DNA from: Siphonodentalium dalli
Taxonomy: Eukaryota > Mollusca > Scaphopoda > Gadilida > Siphonodentaliidae
Direction of reading: 5' to 3'
Assembly (NCBI GenBank): GCA_032622095.1
Contig: CP136069.1
Coordinates: forward strand, 88,186,958 to 88,250,957
Length of the DNA stretch: 64,000 nt
The notes under the pieces are model-generated. The model did not search any database and had not been told where the DNA came from. It was given only the letters and a program-made list of their open reading frames with translations. Position 1 is the stretch's first letter. Every line of letters starts with the position of its first letter. Shown here in pieces: positions 12,533 through 24,449 of the stretch. Position numbers and translations under genes: made by a program.

Positions 12533-12562
12533 TTGTTGTTGTTCTTGCTGTTGTCGTAACAT
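12533..12562 (-). CDS. Thr-rich micro-exon (10 codons)
   Basis: 30 bp, phase 1-1. The acceptor reads TCTTTTTCAG and the donor AACAA|GTAAGCAATTTA. It encodes a run VTTTARTTT. The donor plus about ten intron bases is shared with the exons at 7.84 and 6.21 kb and with FZa2, which suggests that the exon-intron boundary itself was duplicated. It is too short to be certain without transcript evidence. Confidence 0.42.
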
Positions 12563-13574
12563 CTGAAAAAGAACCACAGAAAACATAAAGATTCAGCTGC
12601 AGATCAATATGTAACAAGGAAGATAACACAAATACAATACATGTAACAAGATCGTAAATAAACCTATGTTCTCTTACATACAAATATCAAGTCAAATATT
12701 CTCTTGTCTCAAATTTAATTTAGTTTAGTTTAGTCTATCAGTGGTTCAGACTGTGCCCGAAACTGTGTGGTCTATGAAGGCAACGGGAATGTACCAAAAA
12801 AGTCAATTTCTAAATTCCCATAAAATTCATCATCTGAAAACAGCTCTTTGATCACTGTTCAGTCATATTTAGAATTATAATAAAATAAATTCAGTCATTT
12901 CTTGGAAGACGGGGAAAACCCTGGAAATGTTAGCAACAAATGATAATTAACCTATTTTTAGAATGCTTATCGATGGGTTCAAATTACGAAACCAGATGTA
13001 ATTTACGTTCTGCCCGCTTTTGTGAGCAGCAGTGGTGAAAGGTAAAGGCCTATTCAGATGGCGATGCAAGTGTCATGAGCAATGCGACGTCTGCGTCATC
13101 GCTCAATTAGGAGAGTGGTAATATCACTGATGAAGTCCAACAGCGTTGTTGCAACCAAAGCATCAATCTCAAGAATATTATTAATTGAGTGACATGATCA
13201 GAGCGTTTGCCTAATTTTTTTTCCGGCTTTTTCAAATCCAATATACTGTATCATATAAAACACCCGAAAGAGAATGTATGGAATATGGATAGATATTGAA
13301 TCCCATCTACAAGTGAAGGGTATAATTAAATTGGCATTTTATTTTTTATTAGAAGGCATTAAAAAGAATATTTGCATGAATGTTATTAACTGGTGTTTTG
13401 GTCCAATAAACCCACAAGCTCTTTTGGGGAAAACTACCAGATATATACCATATGTGATGACTTGCTGCCAAGTTGCCATTTGAAAATGCAAAACAAATGA
13501 GAAGAACCCCCAACGTAGGATGAAAGAATTTCCAGGAGACTGCTCGACATGTCACCATCTGTAAGGGTCTTAAC

Positions 13575-14541
13575 CAGTGTTCGCCCTGCCGTTAGCAAAT
13601 TTAGCAAATTGCGAAAAAAAATACGAATTGGCTAAAATAAATATGCTTGTGGCTAAAATTATGGCTACAAACATTTTCTGTGTCGACCGGGGACTCAACA
13701 ATTTATTGTAAACAAAGATACTTACCGTTATTAGCGAGAGCTGACGAGAAGTGCGAGATTACGGGTGTGTTCGATTAGCCATACTATCTGGCGTTGGTTT
13801 CACGCCATGGGGAATTAGTTAATGGTCGTGTAGAGGTGGATTCTTAAGACGCTATCACAATTGAGTAAACATAGGTTTATGAAATAGCTTCCTGTGTAAC
13901 AAAAGAGCTTTATTTTACGGTGTTTTAAACTGATTGCAAAAGAGTGAAGTCATATATACGCTCAATTCAATAGCTTCTCACATTCCCCCGCAATGGATAG
14001 TGTTGAATGGGACGAGACTCGCGCCTGTTATGAATCAGTATAGGCTTTAGGGGAAATTAATTTGAATAGAACAACGCATTCAGGCTTTGTTTAACTAATT
14101 CGGAGGTGTGGATACCACTCCAGACGGTTTTATGACAGCGTCTGATACCATGGCGCCTGTTGTTTTAAGACTCCTTTAAATGTGGAGAGTTTGAAGAAAG
14201 TCCATATTCCGAATTTTCACAATGAATCGCAAACGTAAATTAGATTTCGGCACGAGTCAAAATGACCAACCGTGTAAAGTTAAAAAACTTACTGATTTCT
14301 TTGGAAAATCCACAAATGTTGATATCGTGGATAAACCATCCAAACCCACAACTGTTTGTAGTGATGTGATAGAGATACCATGCGACACAAATGTGAATAA
14401 TGCACCTAACAATATTGGACAATACAATTCTGCTAATTTATCCCACAATATGTGGCTAAACTTTTTTAAAAGTGGCTAACAAAATTGCACATGTGGCTAA
14501 AAAAATGGCTACAAAAATTTTCAGGGTCAGAGCGAACACTG
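13575..14541 (+). mobile_element. hAT-type transposon, internally deleted, with exact 8-bp target duplication
   Basis: The direct repeat GTCTTAAC flanks it at 13567-13574 and 14542-14549. The termini are CAGTGTTCGCCCTG and, inverted, CAGTGTTCGCTCTG. Subterminal GGCTAAAAT / ATTTTAGCC words repeat on both sides. It is 967 bp and carries a short ORF (14222-14479) in place of a full transposase. Confidence 0.85.
14222..14479 (+). pseudogene. Truncated N-terminal fragment of a presumed hAT transposase ORF
   Basis: 85 codons starting MNRKRKLDFGTS, rich in Lys/Arg, with VKKLTDFFGKST. This resembles the basic N-termini of hAT/ZMYM-like proteins, in which a KxxK...FFxK patch precedes the zinc finger. 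It ends by reading into the 3' terminal repeat (MWLNFFKSG), so the catalytic RNase H and dimerisation regions are absent. It cannot be an active transposase. Confidence 0.5.
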
Positions 14542-14782
14542 GTCTTAACTGGGATTGAAGTTCCTTATCACATTATCAGAGTCTAAGACTGGAACCAAGA
14601 CTGGAACCACGAGTCGTGAGGTCAAGTCAACACTTTAACGTCCAAAGCTGACATTCCAATTGAAAAAGACCAATAGAATGGCCATATGCTAGAGATATAA
14701 ACAAGTCTCAACATGTATCCAACTTATTTCTTGCAACCATCAGAACAGGCGGGCTCATACCGCTAAACATATAATTACTCAC

Positions 14783-14910
14783 TGTTTAGACATATATCCA
14801 CATCCACAGAATAGAGTAGCTGCAGGAAACTAGAGTACTCTCTCAACAATGATCGTATTTGTTCGATTGAACATATCTGAACTGCACATCTCTCCAGTCC
14901 ATAATATGCT
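14783..14910 (-). CDS. Cysteine-bearing exon, phase 2 in, phase 1 out
   Basis: 128 bp (1 + 42 codons + 1). The acceptor reads TTATTTTCAG at 14911-14920 and the donor is GTGAGT. It encodes AYYGLERCAVQICSIEQIRS, a Leu-rich stretch, and ends DVDIC. LERC resembles the LEKC/LESC start of the FZb exons, but the middle FZb cysteine position is Tyr and an extra Cys lies five residues after the first. Joined to the 20.4-kb exon it makes a 74-codon, six-cysteine, phase 1-1 unit. This may be a decayed or diverged FZ C-terminal half, or a different domain. Confidence 0.5.
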
Positions 14911-15140
14911 CTGAAAATAAGGTGATTTATATGGACCCAATACACTCGCAGTGGGTAAAACATGCAAACCATTGTTATACAAACAAAACTGTTACAGTGA
15001 TTTGTCAACAGAAATCGCTAATCGTGTAGTAAGTTAAAATTTCCATTTTAGTTTAATATGTTTTGCAGTAGTTATTAATAAATAAAATAAGAACAAGTCA
15101 ATCTATTTTGCCAACTACTTGTTGATGATAGTTGTTTATA

Positions 15141-15316
15141 TACAGTAATGCTCTAAATAATGGACTCCTTAACCACAGCAGAATTATGGGTAATTTTTCA
15201 GGATTCAGTGAGAGCTTTCCAATGAATGGCAACAAGCCATATTTCCGACTAAATCCTGAAAAATTACCCATAATTCTGCTGTGGTTAAGGAGTCGATTAT
15301 TTAGGGCATTGCTGTA
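15141..15316. mobile_element. Palindromic MITE, copy E
   Basis: TACAGTAATGCTCTAAATAATG to GCATTGCTGTA. The centre is deleted on one arm, so the left arm is shorter. Confidence 0.8.
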
Positions 15317-15406
15317 CTTTTATGTTATTTTGTATGAATCCACTTCTAATGCTACGAGTCCCTTTAACAAAACCATAGGGTGTTTTATATGAACAATTCC
15401 CACTAA

Positions 15407-15703
15407 TTAACCTCTTTATGATGGTAGCTACGCTTGTGCAGCATTCAAGACCCTGTGCCAGTGCATTCTCCTATATATGACTGGAACTTCCTGAAATTTT
15501 GTGAAAAGCCTGTGCCGTTGCATTCTCTTATATAAATGCAAGTCTCCCATAGCACTGGCTTACAAGGTCAGCGTAAATATTGTTAGTCCAGTGTATTCTC
15601 TTATATATGCGAGGCTCCCTATGGGAGAGTCGCACATATAAGAGAATGCACTGGCACAGGGTTTTCACAAAATTTCAGGAAGCTCCAGTCATGGAAGTGT
15701 TAA
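15407..15703. mobile_element. TTAA-flanked MITE (piggyBac type), copy 1
   Basis: TTAACCTCTTTATGATGG on the left and CAGTCATGGAAGTGTTAA on the right. The interior contains the words CCTGTGCCAGTGCATTCTC and TATATGCGAGGC in both orientations. Same family as 19442, 35556 and 55561. Confidence 0.7.
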
Positions 15704-16129
15704 TATGAATCCTTCTGCACTTGTATTATCTGTGCTTCTTTCTGCTGTTTTTATATTTCCTGAACATTCCTCCAGAAGAATAATAGACCATCCCGATGTA
15801 CACTTCTATAACTGATGGTAGAATCCATTAAGTAAATAAAGGGTTTAATATCACATTACAATGAATTTCTGCATTATTTCTTTTACAGCTACTTGCTGAG
15901 GAACCCCCCTCCCCCAAAAGCGAAGACTTGACAAATTTTGATTTTAGATTTTATCCTCTTCGATTATGATTTTTTTGAATAAAAAACAACGAAAATTATC
16001 GCCAGGAACAAAATTTACAGTATCTTGTTATTGTTGGCATACATATGCACTACCATTTTATATACTTATTCCCCATTCAGTAATCATGTTTTATTCCTGA
16101 AAATACGAGTATTAATACCATGCTGATCA

Positions 16130-16250
16130 TGCTTGAAAATGGTTCTTACACCTACTTTAATATCAAATTCAAGGGTTTTCAAGTAATATAGGGGTCGAAA
16201 TTCAAGGGTGTATATACTCGAAAATCAAGGGTTTTCAAGGACACTGGGTT
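16130..16250. repeat. Presumed hAT terminal region (CTTGAA-rich)
   Basis: Repeated CAAGGGTTTTCAAG words end at GGACACTG. Read in reverse this is CAGTGTCCTTGAAAACCC, a hAT-like end. The other end was not found. Confidence 0.35.
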
Positions 16251-16625
16251 ACCATTACTCAAACAGTATAGTACTTAGTATATATACATGTAACAGTAGT
16301 CAATAGCAAGTATTTGTGAATACAAGATGCAATCAGAATTTTATGAGTAGAGAAAAACAGCAATACTACATACTGTATTATATTAGCAGCATAAAAACAA
16401 TATTTTGTTTGTTTCTCTAGGGTTAGGAATATGTAACTATCTCTTTCAATTTATTTATTACAACAATTATCAAATATGCTCACTTTAGTAAAAGTAAGTA
16501 GAGTGGAGGCAAAGTTTCCAGTCAGGGTGCCCCATAATATGAAGATAATTGGATAATAGATTGCTGGGCTTTTCTCTACCCATATATTTCTGACTACATA
16601 CCAGGTATGAACTACTGATACCCCC

Positions 16626-16743
16626 CTTTAGTGAACAAACATACCGGTAGTTATGGTCTAGCCAGATAGAGTTGCATTTAAACTGCCAAAGGTTGAAGTG
16701 GAACTCCATCTGGCTACACCATAACTATGTTTGTTCAGTAAAG
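16626..16743. repeat. 118-bp foldback
   Basis: CTTTAGTGAACAAACAT and AGTTATGGTCTAGCCAGAT on the left are mirrored by ATCTGGCTACACCATAACT and ATGTTTGTTCAGTAAAG on the right, leaving a loop of about 30 bases. Confidence 0.7.
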
Positions 16744-17439
16744 TTACTTGATTGAATGTTTTCATAGGGTCTAAACTAGTGATATGCTCAACATATATTC
16801 CCTAGCTGGCTCACTAATTTTGGAATAGACGTTGAAGTAGCAGATTGTAGAGCATGACTATTAGTTGTCATGGTGGCTGTTGAACCTGTGTTGAAAAAAG
16901 GTTGTCGTGCTTGCATTGACAATGTCAGTGTTCGGTTGACGTCATTGGTGGCCTTCATGTATTTGCTGCTATTAATGTGCGATCATAAAACATGCTCACC
17001 CATGTTTCTAACGTTGATTTCCCTCAAGCATATCTTGCATTTCGCGGCATAAACATTTGAGGGAATCTCCTGTAACCATGCACTATAATCTGCTTGTGTT
17101 TCCATCGAAATTGGAACCTACATTGTCCGCGTTTTGACATTTTATTGAATTTAATTTACCCCCTATTTGTTTTTTGTTTTTTACATTCTGAACGGACGAT
17201 GCAGTCGGCCAATTAAAATCATCAGTATCAAGCGTGAAACAGGCCGCCAGACTCTCCGCCAATCACATGCGCCGTTACGAATCGCATTAGGTCGAACAGC
17301 AATTCCGGTTGCTATTTATAATTATGGATTTTCCTTGCAGTAGGGGATTCCATGAAAGAACAAATTAAATTTCCCGGAATCCGATAATCACCAAATAAAG
17401 TTACTTCTCCGGGGCAGGGTCAGGGAAATTCAAGTATAT

Positions 17440-17571
17440 ATTTAGAGGCAGGGGCGCTATTCAAGTGCATGCTGGTGGGTGGCGTGGAATTCAAGGGTAT
17501 TCAAGGCTCTGGAAAAATAATTTTCAAATTCAAGTACGTTCAAGTATATCAAGTACCCGCAGGAACCCTGT
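17440..17571. repeat. Presumed hAT terminal region, second copy
   Basis: CAAGTGCATG, TTCAAGGGTATTCAAGG and CAAGTACCCGC lead to GCAGGAACCCTG. Reversed, it begins CAGGGTTCCTGCGGGTACTTG, typical of hAT ends. The partner end and target duplication were not found. Confidence 0.4.
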
Positions 17572-18007
17572 TGAAAGAAGACTTTTGTTTACTTTTTTGT
17601 GATGACACATGCTGGGGAATTCCATTTCGAACCAGGCATCACCATATATGGTATTCAGAGTGCCGAAAATAAATAGATGTTAAAAATTGATATATAATAT
17701 CCTGTGCATTGAAATGTGGGTTCCTCGACTCAATTAAACTATTTTCCTCCCCCGAAGCCAAAGAAATAGTAATTTACAGGTGCATAATCCCTCGATCAAC
17801 TTTTTTCTGTTTTAGCCAGTTTTAGCAAGCTTTTTCTGATGATTTTTGTACACACCCCGCACCCCCTATGAAAACACAAAATAAAAAACTCCACGGTGAA
17901 TATATTTCTGTGTTAACTATATTTGTCTCTCGTAACTATGGAAACTATTACAAAACAATAAGTGAGGAAGCCATGCAATTTTTATTGTAAACATAAATCA
18001 ATACCTA

Positions 18008-19246
18008 CCGTACACACCTGCCAGTTAGCCCCACCCGCCGGTAAGCCCATTACCCACTTTTGAAGCTTGCAAATATCTTGGGTTGTACCCGCTGGTAAGC
18101 CCATGTGCCGAAATTTACTCATGTGAACAGCCAGGAGGTCGCCAACATTGATGAGCAGTGCCCAGAATACAGATCGAACAGCTATTGTTTGTAATCGTGA
18201 ATAAAGTTTATTGTGTTGTTTTAGTTGTCTCCGATGCCCTGGGTGACACAGGAAGCAATTAATACCCATAATTGACTGTTTTCTCATTACCTATTATAAT
18301 GAGTGTTTATACAAAGGCTTAAGAATACATTGCCCAACTATGAAACGAAACCCAGTGGCCTTTGACAGCTTCCTGTGTCATTGTTTTGTGGCGGATTATA
18401 AACACTATTTATGCCTACTGGTGCCCAATTCAGTATTCATTTCTATGCAAATCTCTTATTTATGTCCAAAATATGTGCTCGCTGGAGACTAAAATTAGTG
18501 TTATTCGATGGCATCGCGACAATGGAAATGTGATTCCTAAAACTGCTAAATAGTTCAATATAGGCCATATATCATGAAAGAAATGACAGGGGCGTTCGAC
18601 GAATTCGAAACTGATATTGTTCAAATTCATATTAATTTCTACTGGTTAATTTTAAAATCAGCTCAAAATAAAGTCACCAAAAACCACGTGCTTTCGGAAG
18701 AAATAAAAGTCATTTCCAGGTGTCCTTTGACCTTTACATTGTGACGTCTTCAAAACGCAAAACACTTTGAACTCATCGACCTTACGGAGTATAACGAGGT
18801 TTGCCGAATACACACACATTGCTGAGTGGTTAATGGGAGAAAACTATAAATAGCAATTGCGATAAATTTTACTTCCCGTTCCGTTATGTTCGCCACGTGG
18901 TCCATGGGAGAAAACTATATCTAATATTATCATTTTGTAATTTCGTATTGAAATAAATTGTGTTTTTTTTAGGCTGTACCCCACTTGTCCAACCAATGGA
19001 CACCCATGTTAGTTAATAGGGTGTTTAAAGGGAAGCAAATGAAATAAAACATGTTTTTTTTGTTGTAATTCTACATCCTCGGCTAGCTCCCTGTTCGGCC
19101 ATACTTACCATACTTACTCATATTCTGATGACGAAAATCTCTCCACGTCCATTTTTGCGAGGGTGATCCCCACGGCTAAGCCCATTCAGGACTTTTTGAA
19201 CTATAATTTTCCTTGGGTACATGGGCTAACCGGCGGGTGTGTACGG
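18008..19246. mobile_element. 1.24-kb element with about 25-bp terminal inverted repeats at TA
   Basis: TA then CCGTACACACCTGCCAGTTA at 18006-18027, mirrored by TAACCGGCGGGTGTGTACGG then TA at 19227-19248. The CCCGCCGG..AAGCCCAT words recur just inside both ends. TA flanks fit a Tc1/mariner-superfamily non-autonomous element. The minus-strand ORF at 17982-18287 is built partly from repeated GGGCTTACCGGC words and is not a gene. Confidence 0.65.
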
Positions 19247-19441
19247 TATATATGTTCTGTGGTAATTTCTGTCTCATCGTAGTGCTAGGTCCACTGCTTA
19301 TGTTTGGTGTTTTGACCTGTTTGTATCAGCATGTTAGGAACTGGTGAATTGTATATGCTCTTGTCAGGAGTAAGCGCTTGTTATTTCTGATTATACAGGT
19401 GATTGACGATGTCCATCAGGACAGATGAGTAACATAGAAGC

Positions 19442-19994
19442 TTAACCCTTTCATGACGGGAGGTGTGCTGGCGCAACATTAAAGACCCTGTGCCAAACAC
19501 ATTCTCTTATATATGCGAGAAGACCATAAGTCGCCTCACAAATATAACAGAATGCATTGGCCTAACAGTTTTTTTTTATCAATTTTTCTTACATTCTTTA
19601 TCAATTATTTTTTTTTTATCATTTTTTTCTTACCTTAAATTTTTTTTTCTTACATTCTTTAACAATTTGTTATCATTTTTGATAATTTTTTCTTACATTC
19701 TTTATCAATTTTTATTATTTTTTCTTACATTATTTAACAATTTTTAGCATTTTTTTAGCATTTTTTATCATTATTTCTTACATTCTTTAACCATTTTTTA
19801 TCATTGTTTTCTTTTTTTTCATTTGTTCCTTACATTCTTTAACATTTAAAAAAATAATATAAAATTTGTTAGGCCAATTCATTTTCTGATATATGCGAAG
19901 CGATCTTTGGTTGACTCACATATATAAATAATAGAATGCATTGGCACAGGGTTTTCGCAAAAATCCAGGAAGCTTCAGTCATGAAAGGGCTAAA
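19442..19994. mobile_element. TTAA-type MITE, copy 2, expanded by T-rich tandem sequence
   Basis: TTAACCCTTTCATGACGGGAG at the left and TCAGTCATGAAAGGGCTAAA at the right. The interior 19560-19860 is a TTTTTCTTACATTCTTTA tandem expansion absent from the other copies. Confidence 0.65.
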
Positions 19995-20275
19995 GACATT
20001 TGTACTTGTTTTCAGCACTTATAGTTTGTTTCTTATCAACTTGCTATTACAGGTGGTGTATCTAATTATTCCAGTGCTCACTTAAGCAATGTGTCCATGA
20101 ACTTTATGTTTGGAGCATCCTACACTGATAGATCTCAGGCATTTAATAATTTACAACAAGAAACAATCTATACTCTCTGGAGTTTTGATGTTTTAGGGCC
20201 AAAAATGGTTAAAAGATATGGAGAAATTTGTTTTTTGAACTGTGGCAAAAATTGCTTTTGAGATCTCATTGTTTG

Positions 20276-20277
<2 letters not shown>

Positions 20278-20315
<38 letters not shown>
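20278..20315. repeat. 38-base C homopolymer (G38 on the gene strand)
   Basis: An uninterrupted C run, 30 bases past the donor of the 20.35-20.44 exon when read on the minus strand. Its length in the assembly is likely unreliable. Confidence 0.95.
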
Positions 20316-20318
<3 letters not shown>

Positions 20319-20345
20319 CGCTACATATTCTATATTTATATTTAC

Positions 20346-20439
20346 CGGCAGGATTTTCTCGTTACAAACTCATTAAACTGATCTTCACAGATAAGTTCAA
20401 CAGCATTCAGTAGATCCAATCCATTTACACATCTGGGAT
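20346..20439 (-). CDS. Cysteine-bearing exon, phase 1 in, phase 2 out
   Basis: 94 bp. The acceptor reads TGATTCCAG at 20440-20448. The donor GTAAATA at 20345 is weak and lies 30 bp before a 38-base G run in the transcript. It encodes PRCVNGLDLLNAVELIC followed by 12 residues and C (RKSC). The C-x13-C-x12-C pattern resembles the FZb exons (C-x16-C-x12-C) but has no preceding FZa exon that I can find. It ends after two bases of a codon, which fits only an exon entering with one base, as the 14.9-kb exon does. Alternatively the in-frame TAA just after the donor could be a real stop. Confidence 0.5.
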
Positions 20440-20585
20440 CTGGAATCACAATAGACAGACAAATATCAACTGTTACTGATTGAATATAAGAAAACAGTTC
20501 TATTATTATGATGAATAAATCATTTCCCATATTTCGTTTCCCAAGGAGGTTAAATAAATTTGCAAAAATTCTCACCTCTTTTCCG

Positions 20586-20780
20586 GGCCTTAACTCTTTC
20601 ACTGCCGTGACTTGAGTCGATTCACCTGTACACCGAAGAGGATAAAAATTTGCTATATTCTCACCTCTGTTCCAGCCCTTAACTCTTTCACTACCGGCTT
20701 GACTTGAGTCGAATTACCCGTACAGTGCCGATCATGACATTAGTCAAATCCTGACACCTGCCCCCTGCATCATCAATCAA
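20586..20780 (+). repeat. Duplicated piggyBac-type terminus (TTAACTCTTTCACT x2)
   Basis: TTAACTCTTTCACTGCCGTGA near 20589 and TTAACTCTTTCACTACCGG near 20678, each followed by GACTTGAGTCGA. The TTAA plus CTCTTT start fits the 5' end of the piggyBac element whose decayed gene follows. Confidence 0.55.
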
Positions 20781-20928
20781 TGAGGAGTAACTCGATATTT
20801 TTTGGTGAAATTGGAAATTATTCACTAATGTCCCCTGGTCAAGGTTAGAAAGTTATTTCCCCATCAAAGTCAATAGTAAGGTGGCATATAGTTCAGACCA
20901 GAACTAGTGTTGGTTGCTGACACTTGAT

Positions 20929-22745
20929 TCAGGAAAAATGTCGCGGAGTAAATGGTTCAAAGTTAGCAAGGTTTTGGAGTGCATTTCTATGATTCTGACA
21001 ATGAGAAAAGTTGTACTTCCGATGACAGTGCTTCTTGGATGGAAATATTAACCCCTCATGACAGTGCTGCAGTGGAAAATGGTGTAATAAGAGCAAGCTG
21101 GAATTATTGTGTCTGACATTTGCAGAACTAGGGTCCCCAGAGCAGGCTAGCATCACCAAATTCACACTCTGGGGACCTCATTCTGCTTAGGCCTCAACTG
21201 CTAGAAGACCTAGAATCATATTGAAGTTACCCAGTTGAAGTTGGTGATGTCACAACCATTATGCATATTTATCTTCTGCAAATTAGGGGATACAGAATCT
21301 GAACATACGGGAAAACATAACTAAAACAATGTTAATTTGAGACTAAAGATACTTCCCAGAAGATGAGGTCTAAGCAGAAAAAGGGCCCCAGAAGGTTAAT
21401 TTTGTAATGCTAGCCCGCTGTGCGGGATAGCGTCACTAAATTTACACTCTAGGGACCTCATTCTGCAAATGTCAGATACTCTAAATTTAGGCTTGAATAA
21501 GAGCGTTCAGTGATGCTGAGGGCAGACATTCTGCAGAACTACAGGTAAGAGACACTCAAATCCAGAAAATTATTTGAGCGACTTTGATAGGAATTTATAC
21601 AGTTTTGAGGATCAGTTCGAGCCATGCTGGATTGAAAGTGCCATCTACCCAGAAGTGTGTTGGTCAATAACAAAGATTTTCTCCATGTAGATTATATCAA
21701 GCTTTTCTGCATTTCAACTGATATGTGGTGAAACAAACTGTTATGCAGAACAATAATTGGATGGTCCAATTGATTTGCCTATACTCATTCTCGATAACGG
21801 GAATGGAAGGAAACAACAATCGATGAGATGGCAGCTTTTGTAGGAATTGAAATATGCAAACCAAACCAAACTTGGAAGAGTACTGGAATCAGAACTGGCT
21901 AACAAAAACATCACATGGTGATAGAATGTCCAGGAACACAGATATCAGTTACTGAGAACCTCCTTTCACTTTAATTGATACCAGTTCAAGAGTAGATAAG
22001 TGTGAGCCTGGGTACAACACTCTTTTTCAAGAATCAACGTTTGTATGACATTATGCATCCACAATATGAACTCTATTTTTGTCCTGGGAGAGATCTTTCA
22101 TTCGATGAGATCATGAACAAATTTAAGAGGAGAGTGTTCTTTCATCAATACATGCCAAATAATGCCTCACGGTGGGCCCGGGGAGGATGGTAAAAAAATT
22201 CCTATTATCTGATGCTAAACACGTTATGTGCTGAAACAAATAGAATAAACAGGAAAGTCAGGATTTAAAATTGATTCTGATTCATCGTTTACAGAACAAG
22301 TAGTGAAACACCTACTCACCAGCCACAAGAACAAGGGTCATATCATCTATATGGAAATTTTTATTCTAGTCCAAGACTCTTTGCTTGGATAAGAGCATGT
22401 GGCACTGTGAACCTGAATTGGAAGCACATGTCTATGAACCTGAAGATGCGAAATCTCCCTCTGAACAAAGGAGATGATCTCATATTCTACAGATCCCACA
22501 GTTTAGTAGCCTGTGTGTGGCATGGTAAACAAGTGTGTGAAACTACTACAAAAATACTGTTGATACCCACAATATAATAGACAAATCCATTCAATGCCAT
22601 TCTGAACGATTGGGAAATGGACTGCTGAAAAGCTGACAATGGTGAACCGCGATAACATATGCAACTATAAAGGCAGGCATTGATTCATTTGATCAGATGA
22701 TGGGATTATACGCATATCTGCACAAGTCACAAAAATGGTACAGTC
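20929..22745 (+). pseudogene. Decayed piggyBac-family (DDE_Tnp_1_7) transposase
   Basis: Reading with frameshifts recovers the family in order. An acidic/Ser N-terminus (about 20985-21080) comes first, then a TN-x-YAEQ word (about 21740), then 'TIDEMAAFVGIEI' (about 21815). Next is ELYFCPGRDLSFDEIMNKFK followed by FFHQYMP (about 22065-22160), then NKGHIIYM with NFYSSPRLF (about 22330-22385), LACVWHGKQV-like residues (about 22510), and DSFDQMMGLYAYLHKSQKW (about 22685-22740). A one-base loss falls at the codon that should supply the Asp before NFYSSP, which is a catalytic position in piggyBac. Stops and a nested 402-bp element also break it. Confidence 0.8.
21094..21495. mobile_element. hAT-like MITE nested in the piggyBac pseudogene, 8-bp target duplication
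   Basis: AATAAGAG at 21086-21093 and 21496-21503 flanks it. The ends CAAGC..TGTGTCTGACATTTGCAGAA and its inverted partner TTCTGCAAATGTCAGATA frame it. The word ACTAAAACAATGTTAATTTG is shared with the copy at 54378-54735. Confidence 0.75.
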
Positions 22746-23514
22746 AATTTTGATTAATTGCATAGCGTCGGTGCATGGCTTTTCTTATGCATTTAACCGA
22801 ATATGCATAAAGCCGAAATTGTACTTTTTATGCTTCGTTCATTCAATTTCATCATCAATTTAGTTTGTTTAAAAAATAATAATGTATATAAAGAGCTTCA
22901 TTTATATTAATTTGTCTCAATTTAATTTTATTCCATATTATATTATCATCACCATCATCTATGATTGAGTAATGTACAAGAATAAAATGATTTTTTTGCC
23001 GGCAACGACAACCCAATTGATTGATAATAAACCCACTGCACAAGTGTTTATATTGAGAACTAGCAGGGTTACCCGGTGTTTCCCAGGTTAAAGTGATGTG
23101 AAACCCTCTGCTGTGGACATTTGGTAGGAATAGAAAATACTCTTCTTTCACTGTGACCACTATTTTGAACAGGCCTTCGATACATTTCCATCTCTCTTGA
23201 CAAATTTATCTTTTTTCATGGAAAATATCTTGACTGGGGAAGACTTTCTAATGCATGAGCCATTCTAGCCTACCATCCTCTTACGGTTCAAGGTCCCTCG
23301 GTTTGGAAGAATACATGTATCTCTTAAATAGAATGATAAATATACTTTTAATGCTTTCTTCTATTTATCTGTTTTTGCTATCTCAATATATGAATGCCCT
23401 GATTTCCCATCTCCATATAAATATGACAGTTGAGAAGATATAATTGTTTAAGTTCAAGTTGAAATCACATTTTGTCGCGGATGTGAAATTTGAAGCCAAA
23501 AACTCCTCAGAACA

Positions 23515-24300
23515 AATTATGGGGATGACTTTATATAACTTTGGTGGATAACAGCGACTAAATAAATTTGTTTCCAATTTTGTGCCCCATCTCTCACCCA
23601 TATGGCACCAATTTGGCATCTTTAAATCACCCTATTAAATTCCTCGTATCACAGAGAAGAATATGTATCAATTTGGTGAAAATATTATTTATCAATTTTT
23701 TTTGTCCCTCTCCTCCTCCACGCACCCCGACTCCAAAGGCACAACTTTTGACATCTTTAAACCACACAATTTGACTCCTCACACACATATCACAGAGATT
23801 ATTATTTATAAGTTTGGTGGTAATAGGCGACTAAACAAACAAATTCTTATCAAATTGAGTTACCCCCATCTCTCACCAAAACAGCACCAATTTGGCGTCT
23901 TTAAATCACAATATTAGATCCCTTGTATCATGGAGAAGAATGTGTATCAATTTGGAGGAAATCGACGCTAACCATATTTTTTATCAATGTTGGTGCCCCT
24001 ATCTCCTTCAGTGCCCCGCTGACTCAAATAATGCCACTGTTGGCAGCTTTAAACCACACAATTTGACTCTTGATATCACAGAGATTATTATTTATAAGTT
24101 TGGTGGTATTTGGCGACTAAACAAATTCTTATCAAATTTAGTGTCCCCACCCCCATCTCTCACCAAAACAGCCCCTCTCCCCTTCCATGCACCCCTGACT
24201 TGAACGGCACCACTATTGACATCTTTAAAACAAATCACTCGATTCCTCATATCATGGAGATTATTATGTATAAGTTTGGGGGAAATCCTCAATAAATTTT
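23515..24300 (+). repeat. Tandem array, about 150-160-bp unit
   Basis: The words TAAGTTTGGTGG, GCGACTAAACAAA, CCCATCTCTCACC and TTTAAACCACACAATTTGACTC recur about five times. The several small ORFs here (23568-24295) are frame products of the array. Confidence 0.7.
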
Positions 24301-24449
24301 GTTTCTGCCCCTTCCCATTTTACTACCCCTGACAATAAGAGCTTCATTTCAGAAAATTATAACCTGCACCATTATCTTCCTCATAAAAAGTTACCCCTGT
24401 TAGACCCCTTTGGTGGCATCTAGATGGTCTCCTGTGAATTTCTATAGAA

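Noticed and set aside
17982-18287. 101-codon minus-strand ORF with CxxC-like residues
   Set aside because: It overlaps the terminal repeat of the 18008-19246 element and contains duplicated MGLPAG from repeated DNA words.
20228-20413. Poly-proline ORF on the plus strand
   Set aside because: Produced by the 38-base C run; lies antisense to a supported exon.
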